Assembly (NCBI GenBank): GCA_030015575.1 | Contig: CM057344.1 | Location: forward strand, 183,599,044 to 183,663,043 | DNA: 64,000 bases | Origin: Agapanthus africanus | Taxonomy: Eukaryota > Streptophyta > Magnoliopsida > Asparagales > Amaryllidaceae | Direction of reading: 5' to 3' | In this document: piece by piece, positions 12,858-23,154 of the stretch | Layout: each line of letters opens with the position of its first letter | How positions within the stretch are numbered: position 1 is the first letter of the stretch | Position numbers and translations under genes: made by a program | Notes under the pieces: model-generated | Told to the model about the DNA's origin: nothing | The model's database searches: none | The model's input: the letters and a program-made list of their open reading frames with translations, nothing else

Positions 12858-13910
12858 GACACATGGCGCGCTTAGCGCTGAGCGTCAGTCCATGAGCGCA
12901 GCGCTCAGTTTCAAAAGCGCAAGGCGCAAGTGGTGTCGATGGTTGACACGTGGCAAGTTATGGCGCTGTGCGCCGATCCAAGAAGCGCAAAGGCGCAGTT
13001 CATGAGTGCAAGGCACTTTCCAATAGCGCAAAGCGCATCTGATCAATTTTAAGATCACAGAACAACTTTTATGTTCTTCTAAGGAGGCTTTGCCTCAAGA
13101 TCCAAGAACAAAAGTTCTTTTTTTATAAAAGGGCTCTGCCTTTATAGATCAAAAGATCTGTGAATGAAGTAAAACACTTCTTTTATTTATATTTTTTTTT
13201 ATGATTAGATCTTTTGATCTTTTCTTTTTAATCAAAGACCTGGGTCTTTTATAGATCTAAGATCTTTTTAGAAGATGCTTCTTCTTTTTATGAGATGGTT
13301 TCATCTCTGTCGTTCAAGAATTAATTCTTTACCTTGAAGAAATGATCTTCTTTTGCTAAAGGCTTGCCTTTTCTTTTTCTTTTTTTTAAGTTTTCTCAAA
13401 ATTTGCAGAGGGTTTTTCTATCTGAGACTTGAAGTCTTGGGGCCTTTATATAGGGCCAATTGATTTGTTAAATCAGTTTCAAGAGATCTTTTTCTGATTG
13501 AATATTTCCCACCGTTGGATCTTTGATCCTAAGGCTTCTGTTTTACAGAAGATATTCTTGTTTTAATAAGATTGAAAAATCTTTCCATAACATAACTTTA
13601 GTTCTAATTAATTAATAATTTATTATTAGTAGATCTTTTGACCTGACGGTGGGGAAATTTTTATTTCCAGCGCTGGCGCACCTTACGCTAGCGCACCTAC
13701 GTTCGACACGTGGCGTGCAGCGCATAGCGAAGCGCAACTGTGCTAGCACACTCGTGTTTGACACGTGGCATGCAGCGCAGAGCGCTGGATCTGAAGCGTT
13801 GCTTCAACTTTTTAATTTTGAATTTTGAAACAGAGCTTTGCTCTGATTGGGGGTGCGTTTCCTAGAGCGCAGTGCTCCTGGCGCTGGCGTGTCTTCTTTT
13901 GACACGTGGC
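12858..13910 (+). promoter_or_regulatory. Five GACACGTGGC-type G-box/ABRE-like motifs
   Basis: GACACGTGGC occurs at 12945-12954, 13705-13714, 13760-13769 and 13901-13910, with a degenerate copy (GACACATGGC) at 12858-12867. ACACGTGGC is the classical plant ABRE/G-box core bound by bZIP factors. All copies lie upstream of the TATA box at 14041, where U3 enhancer elements would sit. Confidence 0.55.
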
Positions 13911-14040
13911 GCGCTGCGCGCGGAGCACGGGATCTGAAGGGTTGCTTTAATTTTTGAATTTTGAAATTCAAAACAAAGCTTTCCTCTGATTGGGGGAAAC
14001 ACCGGCGTGAATCTCGCGTCCGCCTGCCCATGGCTGCCAC

Positions 14041-14048
14041 TATATAAA
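14041..14048 (+). promoter_or_regulatory. TATA box of Tat-element LTR
   Basis: TATATAAA followed by ACCCCTCTCTCAG, a strong plant core-promoter context, about 270 bp before the LTR end. Transcription would start near 14075. Confidence 0.65.
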
Positions 14049-14318
14049 CCCCTCTCTCAGACGACTCAAGTAAGCCAATTTTACCCCAATAGGCCGTTAC
14101 TCTGCCCATTTAGCTCGTCTAACTTGATCTTCGGAGGGTCCTCGGTGGCACAACCACCCCAGGACTTCCTTGCAGGTAGCTCGGCCTCATCCACGTCAAG
14201 CCCACTGAGATCCACACTCACCAGGAGGCAACCTCCCAATCCAATCTCAGCCATCCATCGACTCTCGCTACAGATCAAAGGAAGGTAACATCTGAAGGAG
14301 ATCCAGAGATCCATCAGT

Positions 14319-14336
14319 TGGCACCGTCTGTGGGAA
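14319..14336 (+). other. Probable primer binding site of Tat-lineage element
   Basis: TGGCACCGTCTGTGGGAA follows the LTR end (CA at 14315-14316) by two bases. The form TGGCRCC... is usual for this lineage. I cannot assign the primer tRNA with confidence. Confidence 0.6.
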
Positions 14337-14379
14337 CTTAGTTCCACTCAATGAAAGTTCACCTTCCAATCTCAACTTC

Positions 14380-16347
14380 ATGGCGAGCGATCACTGCGAC
14401 GATCCAAGCACCAGCCGTCGCCCTCCTCACAATGGAGACGCGGACGATCCCCTCCTCCCCCGAACGCCATTCACGCCCTATCTGCTTGGATAGATCGGCT
14501 CGCGTCCGTCGTGGATGCGCTCGTCCGTGTCCAAACGGCCCAGGCAAACTCCCCAGGTCATCGCTCCCCCACCTCGGGACCGGGACCCATAAAGACGGAG
14601 AGAAGACACCGCCCACGTCGGCATGACCGAGCACCGCCTCGCTGTCTCCGGCGGACGCAGATCCCCCGTGGCGACCAATTCAATGACCCGCTGGGCGCCA
14701 CACAGCTCAACACCAAGGTCTCTCGCCAGAGCACCTCGCCACGAGGCCCATCGCGCTCCTATCCCTCCTAAGGAGGTGTCGGTTAGCTTGCCTGCACCCA
14801 GGCATGACCGGCACCCCCTCCCTCGACGGGGTCGCATGGACGGGACCCACCATAGTAGCTCGAAGACAACCTCGCCAGGGGACCTAAGGAACCTCATCGA
14901 ACGGAACCGGGGCCGTGGCCAGGCGTAGGTCTCCGGCAACATAGGCTAAAAATCAGAGTATGCTGAATCATCGGGATACCACGGCCAACTCAACGCCCTC
15001 GAAAAGAAGATCGAAGGCATCCATCGGGAAAATCATCCTTCAAGCGACGGGGCTAAATATGCTGCCGACTCGCTCATGAAGCCCTTAACTAAAGAGCTAC
15101 TCGCTGTCCACGTCTCCTCCCGGAACAAGCCCCCGAAGGCCTCCCTCTTCGACAAGAAGTCCGACCCGAAAGACCATTTGGACCCGTTCACTGCCAGGAT
15201 GAGTTTCCAGGACAACTCCGACGTTGCGCAATGCCGCGCTTTCCCCGCTACTCTCATCCGATCTGGACGAGACTGGTTCCGAGAACTTGCGCCACGCTCA
15301 ATCTCTACCTTCAATGAGCTGGCCATCCAGTTCCTCGGTCATTTCGTCGGGAACAGACAGCAGAAGCGGACCGTTGATCGTCTCTTCACCATAAAGAGCG
15401 AGGACAAAGAATTCTTCAAAGGATACGTCACCCACTTCTACAATGCCCTCCTTGAGGTCCCAGAGCACCGGGACGAGACGGTCATTACGGCCCTTAGGTC
15501 GGGTCTTAGGAACAAGGAGTGGCTACGCTCCTTTGCATTAGCGCAATCTAAGACCATGGCCGAGATAAAGGCCTGGACCGAACGTGAGATCCAACTTAAG
15601 TCCGAGGTGAACGCCAACCTGCCCCGGACAGAGCAAGCTGATCAGAAGAAAAGGTCCAGGAAGGAGAAGAAGAGGATTGAGCGGCCAAAGCCCTACTACC
15701 CGAAGTTTCAGGAGTACACCCCGGTCAACGTCTCCCAAACGGTACTGTTGGAGGAGGCTAAGGGCGAGAGGTTCTTCAAACTCCCCCCAGTCTCGAATAA
15801 GGCGGCAAAGCATACCCGGGGACCCTACTTTGCTTTCCACAGGTCGCAGGGCCACTCCACCGAGAACTGCAAGCAGCTCCGAGACTACATCGAGGAGTTA
15901 ATCCGCTCGGGGCACCTGGCAACGTACTTGCAAGACGAGCGGCAGGCCGATCGTGAGCAAGAGCACCATCCCCCTCCCGACGAGTTGACAACCGGCCAAA
16001 TCATGGCCGTGTCAGCGCGAGGTACGACAGAGACCGACGAGACGCGGCACCCCTCACCGATCGAGGGGAACGGCAGCCACCCGAGGAAGAAGGCTAAAGC
16101 GGTCGAGCCGATCGTCTTTACCGACGAGGACCTCCACGGGATATCCCTGCCTCACAACAACTCACTGGTGATCACAACTCGAGTCCACCGCTACGAAGTG
16201 CAGAGGATATTGGTCGACTCGGGAAGCTCGGCAGACATTCTCTTTTATGACTGCTTTCTACGTATGGGACTCAGCCCGTCGGACCTAAGGCTGACTGCCC
16301 ACATCCTGTCGGGCTTCACCAACCATTCCATCCTGGCAAAAGGGTGA
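14380..16347 (+). pseudogene. gag: Tat-lineage gag-protease, broken
   Basis: The frame starts at ATG 14380 (M-A-S-D-H-C-D-D-P) and keeps frame +1 to TGA 16345-16347. It has in-frame stops at 14491 (TAG), 14590 (TAA), 14926 (TAG) and 14947 (TAA); the longest clean part is 15076-16347. The gag fold region is near 15130-15560 (D-P-K-D-H, then W-F-R-E-L). A CHHC-type knuckle near 15826-15870 has lost its first cysteine (F-A-F-H-x4-H-x4-C instead of C-x2-H). The protease motif D-S-G-S-S-A-D-I-L begins at 16216. The rest of the protease continues in a different frame from 16344, so a frameshift lies next to the stop. Non-functional. Confidence 0.88.
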
Positions 16348-17244
16348 TCACCCTCCAACTTAACAATGGGGAGACGGGCCATACGCGCACCGTGCCTGTG
16401 GAGTTTATCGTCGCCAGAATTCCATCGGCCTACAACATCCTTCTAGGTCGCCCGACGCTAAACTCCTTCCGCGCCCAGATATCGACCTACCACCTAGCGA
16501 TGAAGTTCCCGCTCGACCAAGGCAGAATAGGTCGGGCCTATGGGGACCAACGAACCGCAAAAGTCTGCTTCACCGCAACATCTGCGTTTGAGCGGCCAAA
16601 CAATGACATTGAGGGCGAGGATGATATCAAGGGTTCCCTGGATACTCGAGACGAGCAAAAAAAGGTCCGAGGAACCCCAGTGGAACCACTGATTGAGGTC
16701 CCCCTTGCGGAGGGGGACAATGAGCGAACCATCCAGATCGGGTCACTCTTAACAAGGACTCGACGAGAAGACCTGGTCCACTTCCTCAGAAGTAACTCAG
16801 ACGTGTTCGCCTGGGCGCCTGCCGACATGCCTGGGATCGACCCCAAAATCATATCACATAAGCTCGTGGTGAACCCTACAGTCTGACCCATCAGGCAGAA
16901 AAAACGAAGCTTCGCCCCGATCAAACGTAAAGCGATCGAGGACGAGGTGGACAGGCTCCTCGCCGCCAACTTCATTTGGAACGTGCCTTACTCGGAATGA
17001 TTAACGAACGTAGTCATGGTTAAAAAGTCTAGCGGGAAGTGGCGCATGTGCATCAACTTCACAGACCTCAATAAGGCCTGCCCGAAAGACAACTATCCCT
17101 TCCCCCGGATAGATCAGCTCATTGACAATTCGGCCGGCCACAAGTTTCTTAGCTTCGTGGATGCATTCTCCGGCTACAACCAGATCCGTATGAATCCGGC
17201 GGACGAGGATCTCACCGCACTCACAACGGACCGGGGGGGTATAC
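16344..17244 (+). pseudogene. pol: Tat-lineage pol, N-terminal part (protease end and RT), interrupted
   Basis: Frame +3 carries the protease tail (A-Y-N-I-L-L-G-R-P) and RT with V-V-M-V-K-K-S-S-G-K-W-R-M-C and F-V-D-A-F-S-G-Y-N-Q. In-frame stops are at 16884-16886 and 16998-17000. The RT frame is cut at T-D-R-G by a solo LTR inserted after 17244 and resumes at 19477. A run of seven G at 17233-17239 appears to add a base relative to the frame needed across the junction, so a small frameshift may precede or follow the insertion. Confidence 0.88.
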
Positions 17245-19476
17245 TGTAGGGTTGGCTTAGCACCTTGTGAACGTTTTGGCAAGCATCAATCATGCTTATT
17301 TAAAAATTTTGGGGTGCTAAACAAACCCTAACCAAGATCTTAACTAGAGACTTAGGTTTAAACAAGATATGTAAACACTTTACATCTAAGTGAACAAGGA
17401 ATACAACCTTTGTAGACCGGTCCTTCACTTCAATAGCTCCTTGTAGAACTCCCTTCGCTGCGATCACGATCATCCGGACTCTAGAGAAGCTCCCATGAAG
17501 AAACGAACAAGCTTGCTTCGAAGTCTTCGAGGCCGAAGATGATCTACGTCGAAGAGACACTAGCTCATGCTATCTCTTCACTAATTGTGTGGATTAGTGA
17601 AGCAAACACCCTAAACTAAATGGATAATAGTAGAGGATGATGAAGTAGGAATATTGTTCACTTTAGATTTGGTTTTCTCACAATCTATCATCACTTTGTC
17701 AAAAGCTAGAAAGCTTAAAAATGAGGAAGAAGAAGATGAAACTCAAGTGATGAAAGAATGAATCCATTAAGGTTAAAATTGCAACCATGAGTGAGTATAT
17801 CATATATCTAACCCTTGTAGAGAGTTAACCATGGTTAGGGGTTAAAGGTTAGGTCACAAAATATCTTAAGGAAAACAAAGGAGTGGACTTAGTCAATGCT
17901 TATCCACAAGCTTCTACAAGCTTCTAGCAATGATTTAATCCACTAATTTATAATTACTTAATGATAAATGAAACCCTAAAATAAACCCTAGCATGGTATG
18001 AGTCTCTTACATACTTGTTGCATGTGTAACCTAACATGATGCAACAATATATATCACATATATATTTTGTGCAAAAAGAATACAATTAATATATATCACA
18101 TATATATCAATGTATCAAAAAGTGAGAAAGAAATCTTAAGTGAGCTAATATTAGTTAATGTAATTTAATATATCAAATATATAATTATATATTAAACTAT
18201 TAAATCAACTCTTGATTTAATAATCCGGCTATAGTATATAAAACCGACTAATATCAAATGAATCAACTTATCGAATCAACACTTGATCCGATAACCCGGC
18301 TATATCACATATACCCGACCGATATCACATATCGCGAGAATGGAATACGGTATCACATACTCGTATTAATCTCGGTCCCGCACATATCACATATGTGCTC
18401 CTACTCCGTTTCGCATGAACCAGGAAACCTCTATGTAGGACTCTAAAGACTCGTCAATACGCCGGCAGTAGATGATGATCATATCAAACACCCACAAGCC
18501 ACAAGCGGTCTGCTAAACGTAACGGCCATCCGGGTATTGAGCGATCAGAAGATCAACAAGCAAGCCTGCTATAACTCTTGCGAATCCAATCAGTAACACT
18601 ACCGTGCAGTCCGGTCTCTTCGTTTGATATGTCGCATATCAACAGCCTGGGGGTGGTATAACGTCAGACCCCAATAGCCTGATAAGTCATGCCGATGCAA
18701 GATCCATAACGGTTCGACAAACTACTGATAACACTTACCAGTAAATCTCAGCAACCCTGGCCAGGGATTTCCTGTTATGGCCAATCGAGCATAGCGCAAC
18801 ATCAACTCCCTATACCGGGAGAGACGAAACCCCTCCTATCGCTCATTGCCTCCATGTGACTCGGGACTGTACCCAAAAGCCACCGTTTTGCATGATCTCT
18901 TGACCGTGGTATGGTGGAAATCAAAGCACAGTGGGAATCACACAAGACTCTATGACGATCTCGGGTCTACAGACTAACCTGTACCGGTGTCACCAGAGAA
19001 CTGCTATCCGACGATAGGTATAATACCATCTAGGAGTTCTCGGCGAGTCCGTCCAGTGTACCCAGTCTTCACTGAGCACCCGTATACCTTCTCTGATGTC
19101 AAACACCAATGGATATGGGATCATCCATCGCCCATCATATGGGTCAAGAAGCGCATACGCTAGTCTACTCTGGAATACCGATGCCCTGTCTCGATACTCC
19201 CACGACTAGGAACATTTGAAGGATGTACTTATCGACTACCCAGTCCACACTGGTATGATCTACATCATAGTCCTGGTAGTGAAGTACTCATCCTAAGGGC
19301 TTTATCAACATGTGATCCAAAACAGTATTTGTTTACATGTTAAGATAAAGTGCAACCAAATAGCATACTATCGTGTCGAGCAAGAAAGTCCTTCCTATAT
19401 ATGTTCAAGCATCCACTATAATATACATCGCATGTACAGTAATAGCCTCTAAGGCATACATATAACTAACATATAT
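17240..19476 (-). mobile_element. Copia solo LTR inserted in RT, with TSD
   Basis: 17245-19471 (2,227 bp) begins TG and ends CA, flanked by TATAC (17240-17244) and TATAT (19472-19476), a 4-of-5 match. Read on the minus strand it matches the copia LTR at 42899-45107 in order: it starts TGTTAG..., and the complement of about 18787-18930 matches about 43450-43580, including GGGTACAGTCCCGAG and the following CACATGGAGGCA. So it is a solo LTR of the same or a sister copia family in reverse orientation, with the internal part lost, presumably by LTR-LTR recombination. Its age exceeds that of the complete copia copy, judged by the lower similarity. AT-rich ATATCACATATAT words lie near 18045-18120 and 18300-18390. 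Confidence 0.82.
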
Positions 19477-22217
19477 TACTATAAGGTGGTGCCCTTCGAC
19501 CTCAAAAACGCCGGGGCTACGTACCAATGCTTGGTTAATCGGATGTTCAAGCCACAGATCGGCAGGAATATAGAGGTTTACGTCGACGACATGCTCGTCA
19601 AATCAATCTCGTCGGATGAACACGCCAAGGATCTGGGCGAGGCCTTCAACGTCCTCCGCAAATACAAGATGAAACTGAACCCGGCCAAGTGCGCATTCGG
19701 GGTCACCAGTGAAAAGTTCATCGGCTTCATGGTCACCCACCGTGGAATCGAGGCTAACCCGGAGAAAATCAGCGCCATCCTCAACATGGTCGCGCCCAAG
19801 ACTAACGTCGAAATCATGTGGCTAACAGGGCGGGTAGCCGCTCTGAGTTGTTTCATGTCAAGGTCTGGGGAGAAGTGCCTCCCGTTCTTCTAATCTCTAA
19901 GGAAGATACCAAGGTTCGAATAGTCAGAGGAGTGCCAGACCGCCTTTGAGCAATTAAAGAGACACCTTGCGACTCCCCCGCTGCTCACCCGGCCAATTGA
20001 AGGGGACGAGCTATCGCTATATCTAGCGGTGTCCGACCAAGATGCAGGTTCGGTGCTCTTCCGAGAGGTCGAGTGATTCCAGAGGCCGATATACTATGTG
20101 AGCCACGTGTTCAAGGACGCGGAAACGAGGTACCCATCCATTGAGAAGATCGTCTTGGCACTCATCGTGGCCTCAAGGAAACTACGGCACTATTTTCAGG
20201 TGCACACCATCCTCGTTCTTACCAAGCGGCCTTTAGGGGATATCCTCGCCTCCCCCGAGTCCTCTGGTCATTTGGAGAAATGGAGGTGGGAGTTGTCCCA
20301 TTTTGACATAAAATACCGCCCGAGGCAGGCTATCAAGGCACAAGCCCTGGTCGATTTTATCGTCGAGTGTACCATCCCCAGTAAAGAGCCAGAATCCTCG
20401 CCGGCCCCGGAGCTCAACCCTCAGTCGATGGAAAGCCCGACTCCGTCCCTGATTGGATCGTTTACGTCGACGGGTCCTCGACCAAGGAAGGCTGTGGTGT
20501 CGGCCTCATCATTCGGGGACCGAACGAGGCGAAGATGGAGTATTCTCTGAAGCTCGGGTTCAAAGCCTCAAATAACGCGGCGGAATACGAGGCCTTACTG
20601 TCCGGACTGCGGATAGCCTCCGGAGTGGGGTTGAAAATGATCCGGATCCGCAGAGACTCCGCCCTAGTCGTTGACCAAGTGACTGGCCGATTCGATGCAC
20701 GGGAGCCTCTGATGGTGAAGTATCTGGCCGAGGTGAGAAGATTGCGGAAAGACTTCGACGAAGTCCAAGTGGAGCAGATCCCCAGACAGCTAAACGCCCA
20801 GGCCGACACCTTGAGTAAGCTGGCTTCATCCTATACAGCCAACCACAAGAAGAACATCTTCTTCGAGGTCTTACCACGGCCCAGCATGGAAGACGAGGCG
20901 ACGCCACTTCAAGTGTACACAGCCTGGGAAAAAGACCGGGATTGGAGGAAGCCCCTCGTGGAATTCCTGAGGGAAGGTACACTCCCAGATGATCGAGGGG
21001 AAGCCCGCCGTCTCCGAGCCAAAGCTCGCCATTTTGTCTAGAGCAATAGGAACCTCTATAAGAAATCCTTCACTCAGCCCCTGCTCCGGTGTGTCGACCC
21101 CCACGAGGTCGACTACATCCTCCGTGAGATTCACGAAAGGGTTAGCGGCGTGCACCAAGGGGCCCGCACCTTAATCCAGAAGGCGCTGCTCCAAGGGTAC
21201 TATTGGCCGACGATTCATCAGGACATGATATGCAAAAGCTGCTCCAAGGGTACTATTGGCCGACGATTAATCCAGAAGCTCGTCAGGATATGCAAAACCT
21301 GCCAACTCCATGGAAGCATACCTCGCCTTCTGGCTACCGAGCTAACAGCCCTAACCTCCCTATGGCCGTTTGCCTAGTGGGGAATGGACATGATAGGCCA
21401 ATTCCCTACCAATACGGGCAGGCACAAGTACGTCCTTGTCGCAGTGGACTACTTCACAAAGTGGATCGAGGCTATACCCATCAGAAAACCGGACGCCACC
21501 GCGACTATCAAGTTCCTGCAGAACAACGTGATACTCCAGTTTGGCATCCCGAGGTGTATCATCACCGACCACGGGAAAAATTTCGAAAACGAAAAAGTTA
21601 AGGAATTCTGCAGCGAATATCGTATCCTTATGAAGTTTGCCGCAGTCACGCATCCCCAGTGCAACAGGCAGGCCAAGTTTGCTAACCGGGACGTCATCCG
21701 AGGTCTTCGGACACGCCTAGAAGGACGCCAAGGTAGTTGGGTCGAAGAACTACCCCGGGTCTTATGGGCCTTGCGCATGTCGAAGAAGACCCTCACCAGA
21801 GATACCCCTTTCAACCTCTGCTACAGCACCGAGGCAATGGTCCCGGCGAAGATCGGGCTGCCCAGCTACAGGGTCGAGCACTTCAATGACGAAGAAAACA
21901 CCTCAGCCCTCCGAACTAATCTGGACATCTTGTTAGAGAAGCAGGACCGGGCTCAGATCAAAGCTGCCGCTTATCAACAGCAAACCGCCAGCTACCACAA
22001 CGCGCGAGTCAAGCGTCGCTTCTTCAAAACCGGAGATTTAGTTCTAAGGTGAAACGAGTTCGTCGATCAAGGCAAGCTGCATAAGTTTTCCCCGAAGTGG
22101 GACGGTCCATTCCTCATCTCCGAGGTCCTGCCCGGCGGAGCCTATCGCCTACAAGATGCGAATGGTTGCAAATTTCCACGGCCTTACAATGCCGAGAAGC
22201 TCAACCTGTACCTCTGA
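19477..22217 (+). pseudogene. pol: Tat-lineage pol, C-terminal part (RT, RNase H, second RNase H, integrase)
   Basis: Resumes the RT at P-F-D-L-K-N-A-G-A-T-Y-Q, with catalytic Y-V-D-D-M at 19579. RT and the first RNase H are in frame +1, with stops near 19891, 19921 and 20071. A second RNase H (archaeal-type; Y-V-D-G-S-S at about 20463, N-N-A-A-E-Y-E-A, and A-D-T-L-S-K-L) begins near 20451 in frame +3. Two RNase H domains are diagnostic of the Tat lineage. The integrase (about 21042-22217) has stops near 21039 and 22050, a 53-bp duplication in its zinc-binding region, D-x-G and T-D-H-G motifs, and Lys (codon 21675-21677) where the catalytic Glu is expected. Clearly inactive. Confidence 0.9.
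21186..21291 (+). repeat. 53-bp tandem duplication inside integrase
   Basis: The segment beginning CTGCTCCAAGGGTACTATTG at 21186 recurs at 21239. Because 53 is not a multiple of three it shifts the frame within the H-H-C-C zinc motif. Confidence 0.85.
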
Positions 22218-22331
22218 AAAGAATGTCTATGAATGTATATTTCTTCTTTCAAAAAAGCGATGTAAATTTTTCTAAGTTCTTTTTATCTAAATAATAAGAA
22301 GGAAACAATAGGGCATCACAAAAAGGAGAAT

Positions 22332-22341
22332 TTTATTTATT
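22332..22341 (-). terminator. Antisense poly(A) signals
   Basis: On the minus strand two overlapping AATAAA hexamers (complement of TTTATT at 22332-22337 and 22336-22341) lie about 50-60 bp past the stop of the antisense ORF at 22393. Confidence 0.5.
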
Positions 22342-22392
22342 CAAAAGGTATTGTAGGCACCTCAGCCTTACATAAAAAGAAAAAGAAAATTC

Positions 22393-22890
22393 CTACAACA
22401 GCGGGGGAAGGGGGTGCAAGAAACACTGCTCGTGGTACTCCGAAGAAACAGCCATCAGCCGAGCCCTGGCCACCTCAGACCTCTGCCTCTGATGCTGTCC
22501 GCGAACCCTCGAGGCCACGGACGGGCCGGAAGGCTCTACGGGCGGGCACCCATCGGCGAGATGCCTCAGTCGGTAACACTCGAGGACGAGTGCCACCGAT
22601 CGATCCCGCCGACTGTTCGAGATCAGGCCGAGATAACATAGCGATCTCAGCTTGCCAACCGCCTCATCCTTCAGTTGTTCGGACAAAGGGTTGTGCAGCC
22701 CCGGTGATGCCCTCCAAATCGAATACATCAGCAGCTGGAGTAAGGATGATCTCCGGGGAAGCAGGCGGCCGACATGATCCTCAACATGCCGAACCACCGC
22801 CTGCAACATATCCTCGGAGATCCGCTGATCATACAGATATACGTCTTCGAAGGAAATGATCTCGGAAATGGAGAAAGGGAATCCGTCCAT
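22393..22890 (-). CDS. Antisense accessory ORF of Tat-lineage element
   Basis: 165 codons on the minus strand between the integrase end and the 3' array. The start is ATG at 22890 (M-D-G-F-P-F-S-I-S-E). The open frame extends upstream to 22929 only through non-ATG codons. It sits 49-56 bp downstream of an antisense TATA box and is followed by AATAAA signals, so it forms a complete small antisense transcription unit. It is leucine-, arginine- and serine-rich with a predicted-helical N-terminal half (about residues 10-100) and a basic R/Q-rich segment (about 125-145). I do not recognise a domain. Tat-group elements are known to carry extra antisense ORFs of poorly known function, and this fits that class. 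Unlike the sense genes around it, it has no internal stop. Confidence 0.6.
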   Translation of the reverse strand: MDGFPFSISEIISFEDVYLYDQRISEDMLQAVVRHVEDHVGRLLPRRSSLLQLLMYSIWRASPGLHNPLSEQLKDEAVGKLRSLCYLGLISNSRRDRSVALVLECYRLRHLADGCPPVEPSGPSVASRVRGQHQRQRSEVARARLMAVSSEYHEQCFLHPLPPLL

Positions 22891-22938
22891 TATTATGCTT
22901 CGGGGTGCAAACCTAAGTATGGGCAACACACCCTTCTC

Positions 22939-22946
22939 TATTTATA
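22939..22946 (-). promoter_or_regulatory. Antisense TATA box
   Basis: TATAAATA on the minus strand, 49-56 bp upstream of the antisense ATG at 22890, so transcription would start about 20 bp before it. A palindromic G-box context (GACACGTGTC at about 23092-23101) lies about 150 bp further upstream. Confidence 0.55.
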
Positions 22947-22982
22947 ACCTCAAACAGAATCCTTAAGGACCCAAATTCATGC

Positions 22983-23154
22983 GCGCATGGGCATGAATCC
23001 TGGGATTCACCCAAGTTACTCCAATACCGCACCGCCACGCAACAGAACTGATGCGGCTCTTCGAAACGCTTCGCCTCCCCCATGCGTTCCTGACACGTGT
23101 CGTCCGCGACGGTCGCTCTTCCCTATGTTCAAACACCAATGGAGGTTAGACAAA
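22983..23154. other. Spacer upstream of antisense ORF
   Basis: Contains the GACACGTGTC palindrome (about 23092-23101). I see no coding evidence on either strand. It probably holds the antisense promoter region. Confidence 0.4.

Larger units (their letters stand above)
12819..14316 (+). repeat. 5' LTR (or its remainder) of Tat-lineage element, hairpin-dense
   Basis: Ends in CA just before a primer-site-like sequence at 14319. There is no second copy in the window because the element's 3' end is cut at 24900. The sequence has three parts. 12819-13060 is full of GCGC words. 13080-13550 is a run of short perfect inverted repeats: GAGGC-TTT-GCCTC (13084-13096), AGAAC-AAAA-GTTCT (13105-13118), AGACTT-G-AAGTCT (13425-13437), GGATC-TTT-GATCC (13517-13529) and TTCTGT-TTT-ACAGAA (13536-13550). 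13670-14040 is GCGC words again. The upstream limit may be truncated by the Athila insertion. ORFs here look spurious. Confidence 0.65.

Noticed and set aside
12819-14000. Bacterial or organellar origin suggested by GCGC-rich words
   Set aside because: Embedded in a plant LTR with TATA box, primer site and Tat gag directly downstream.
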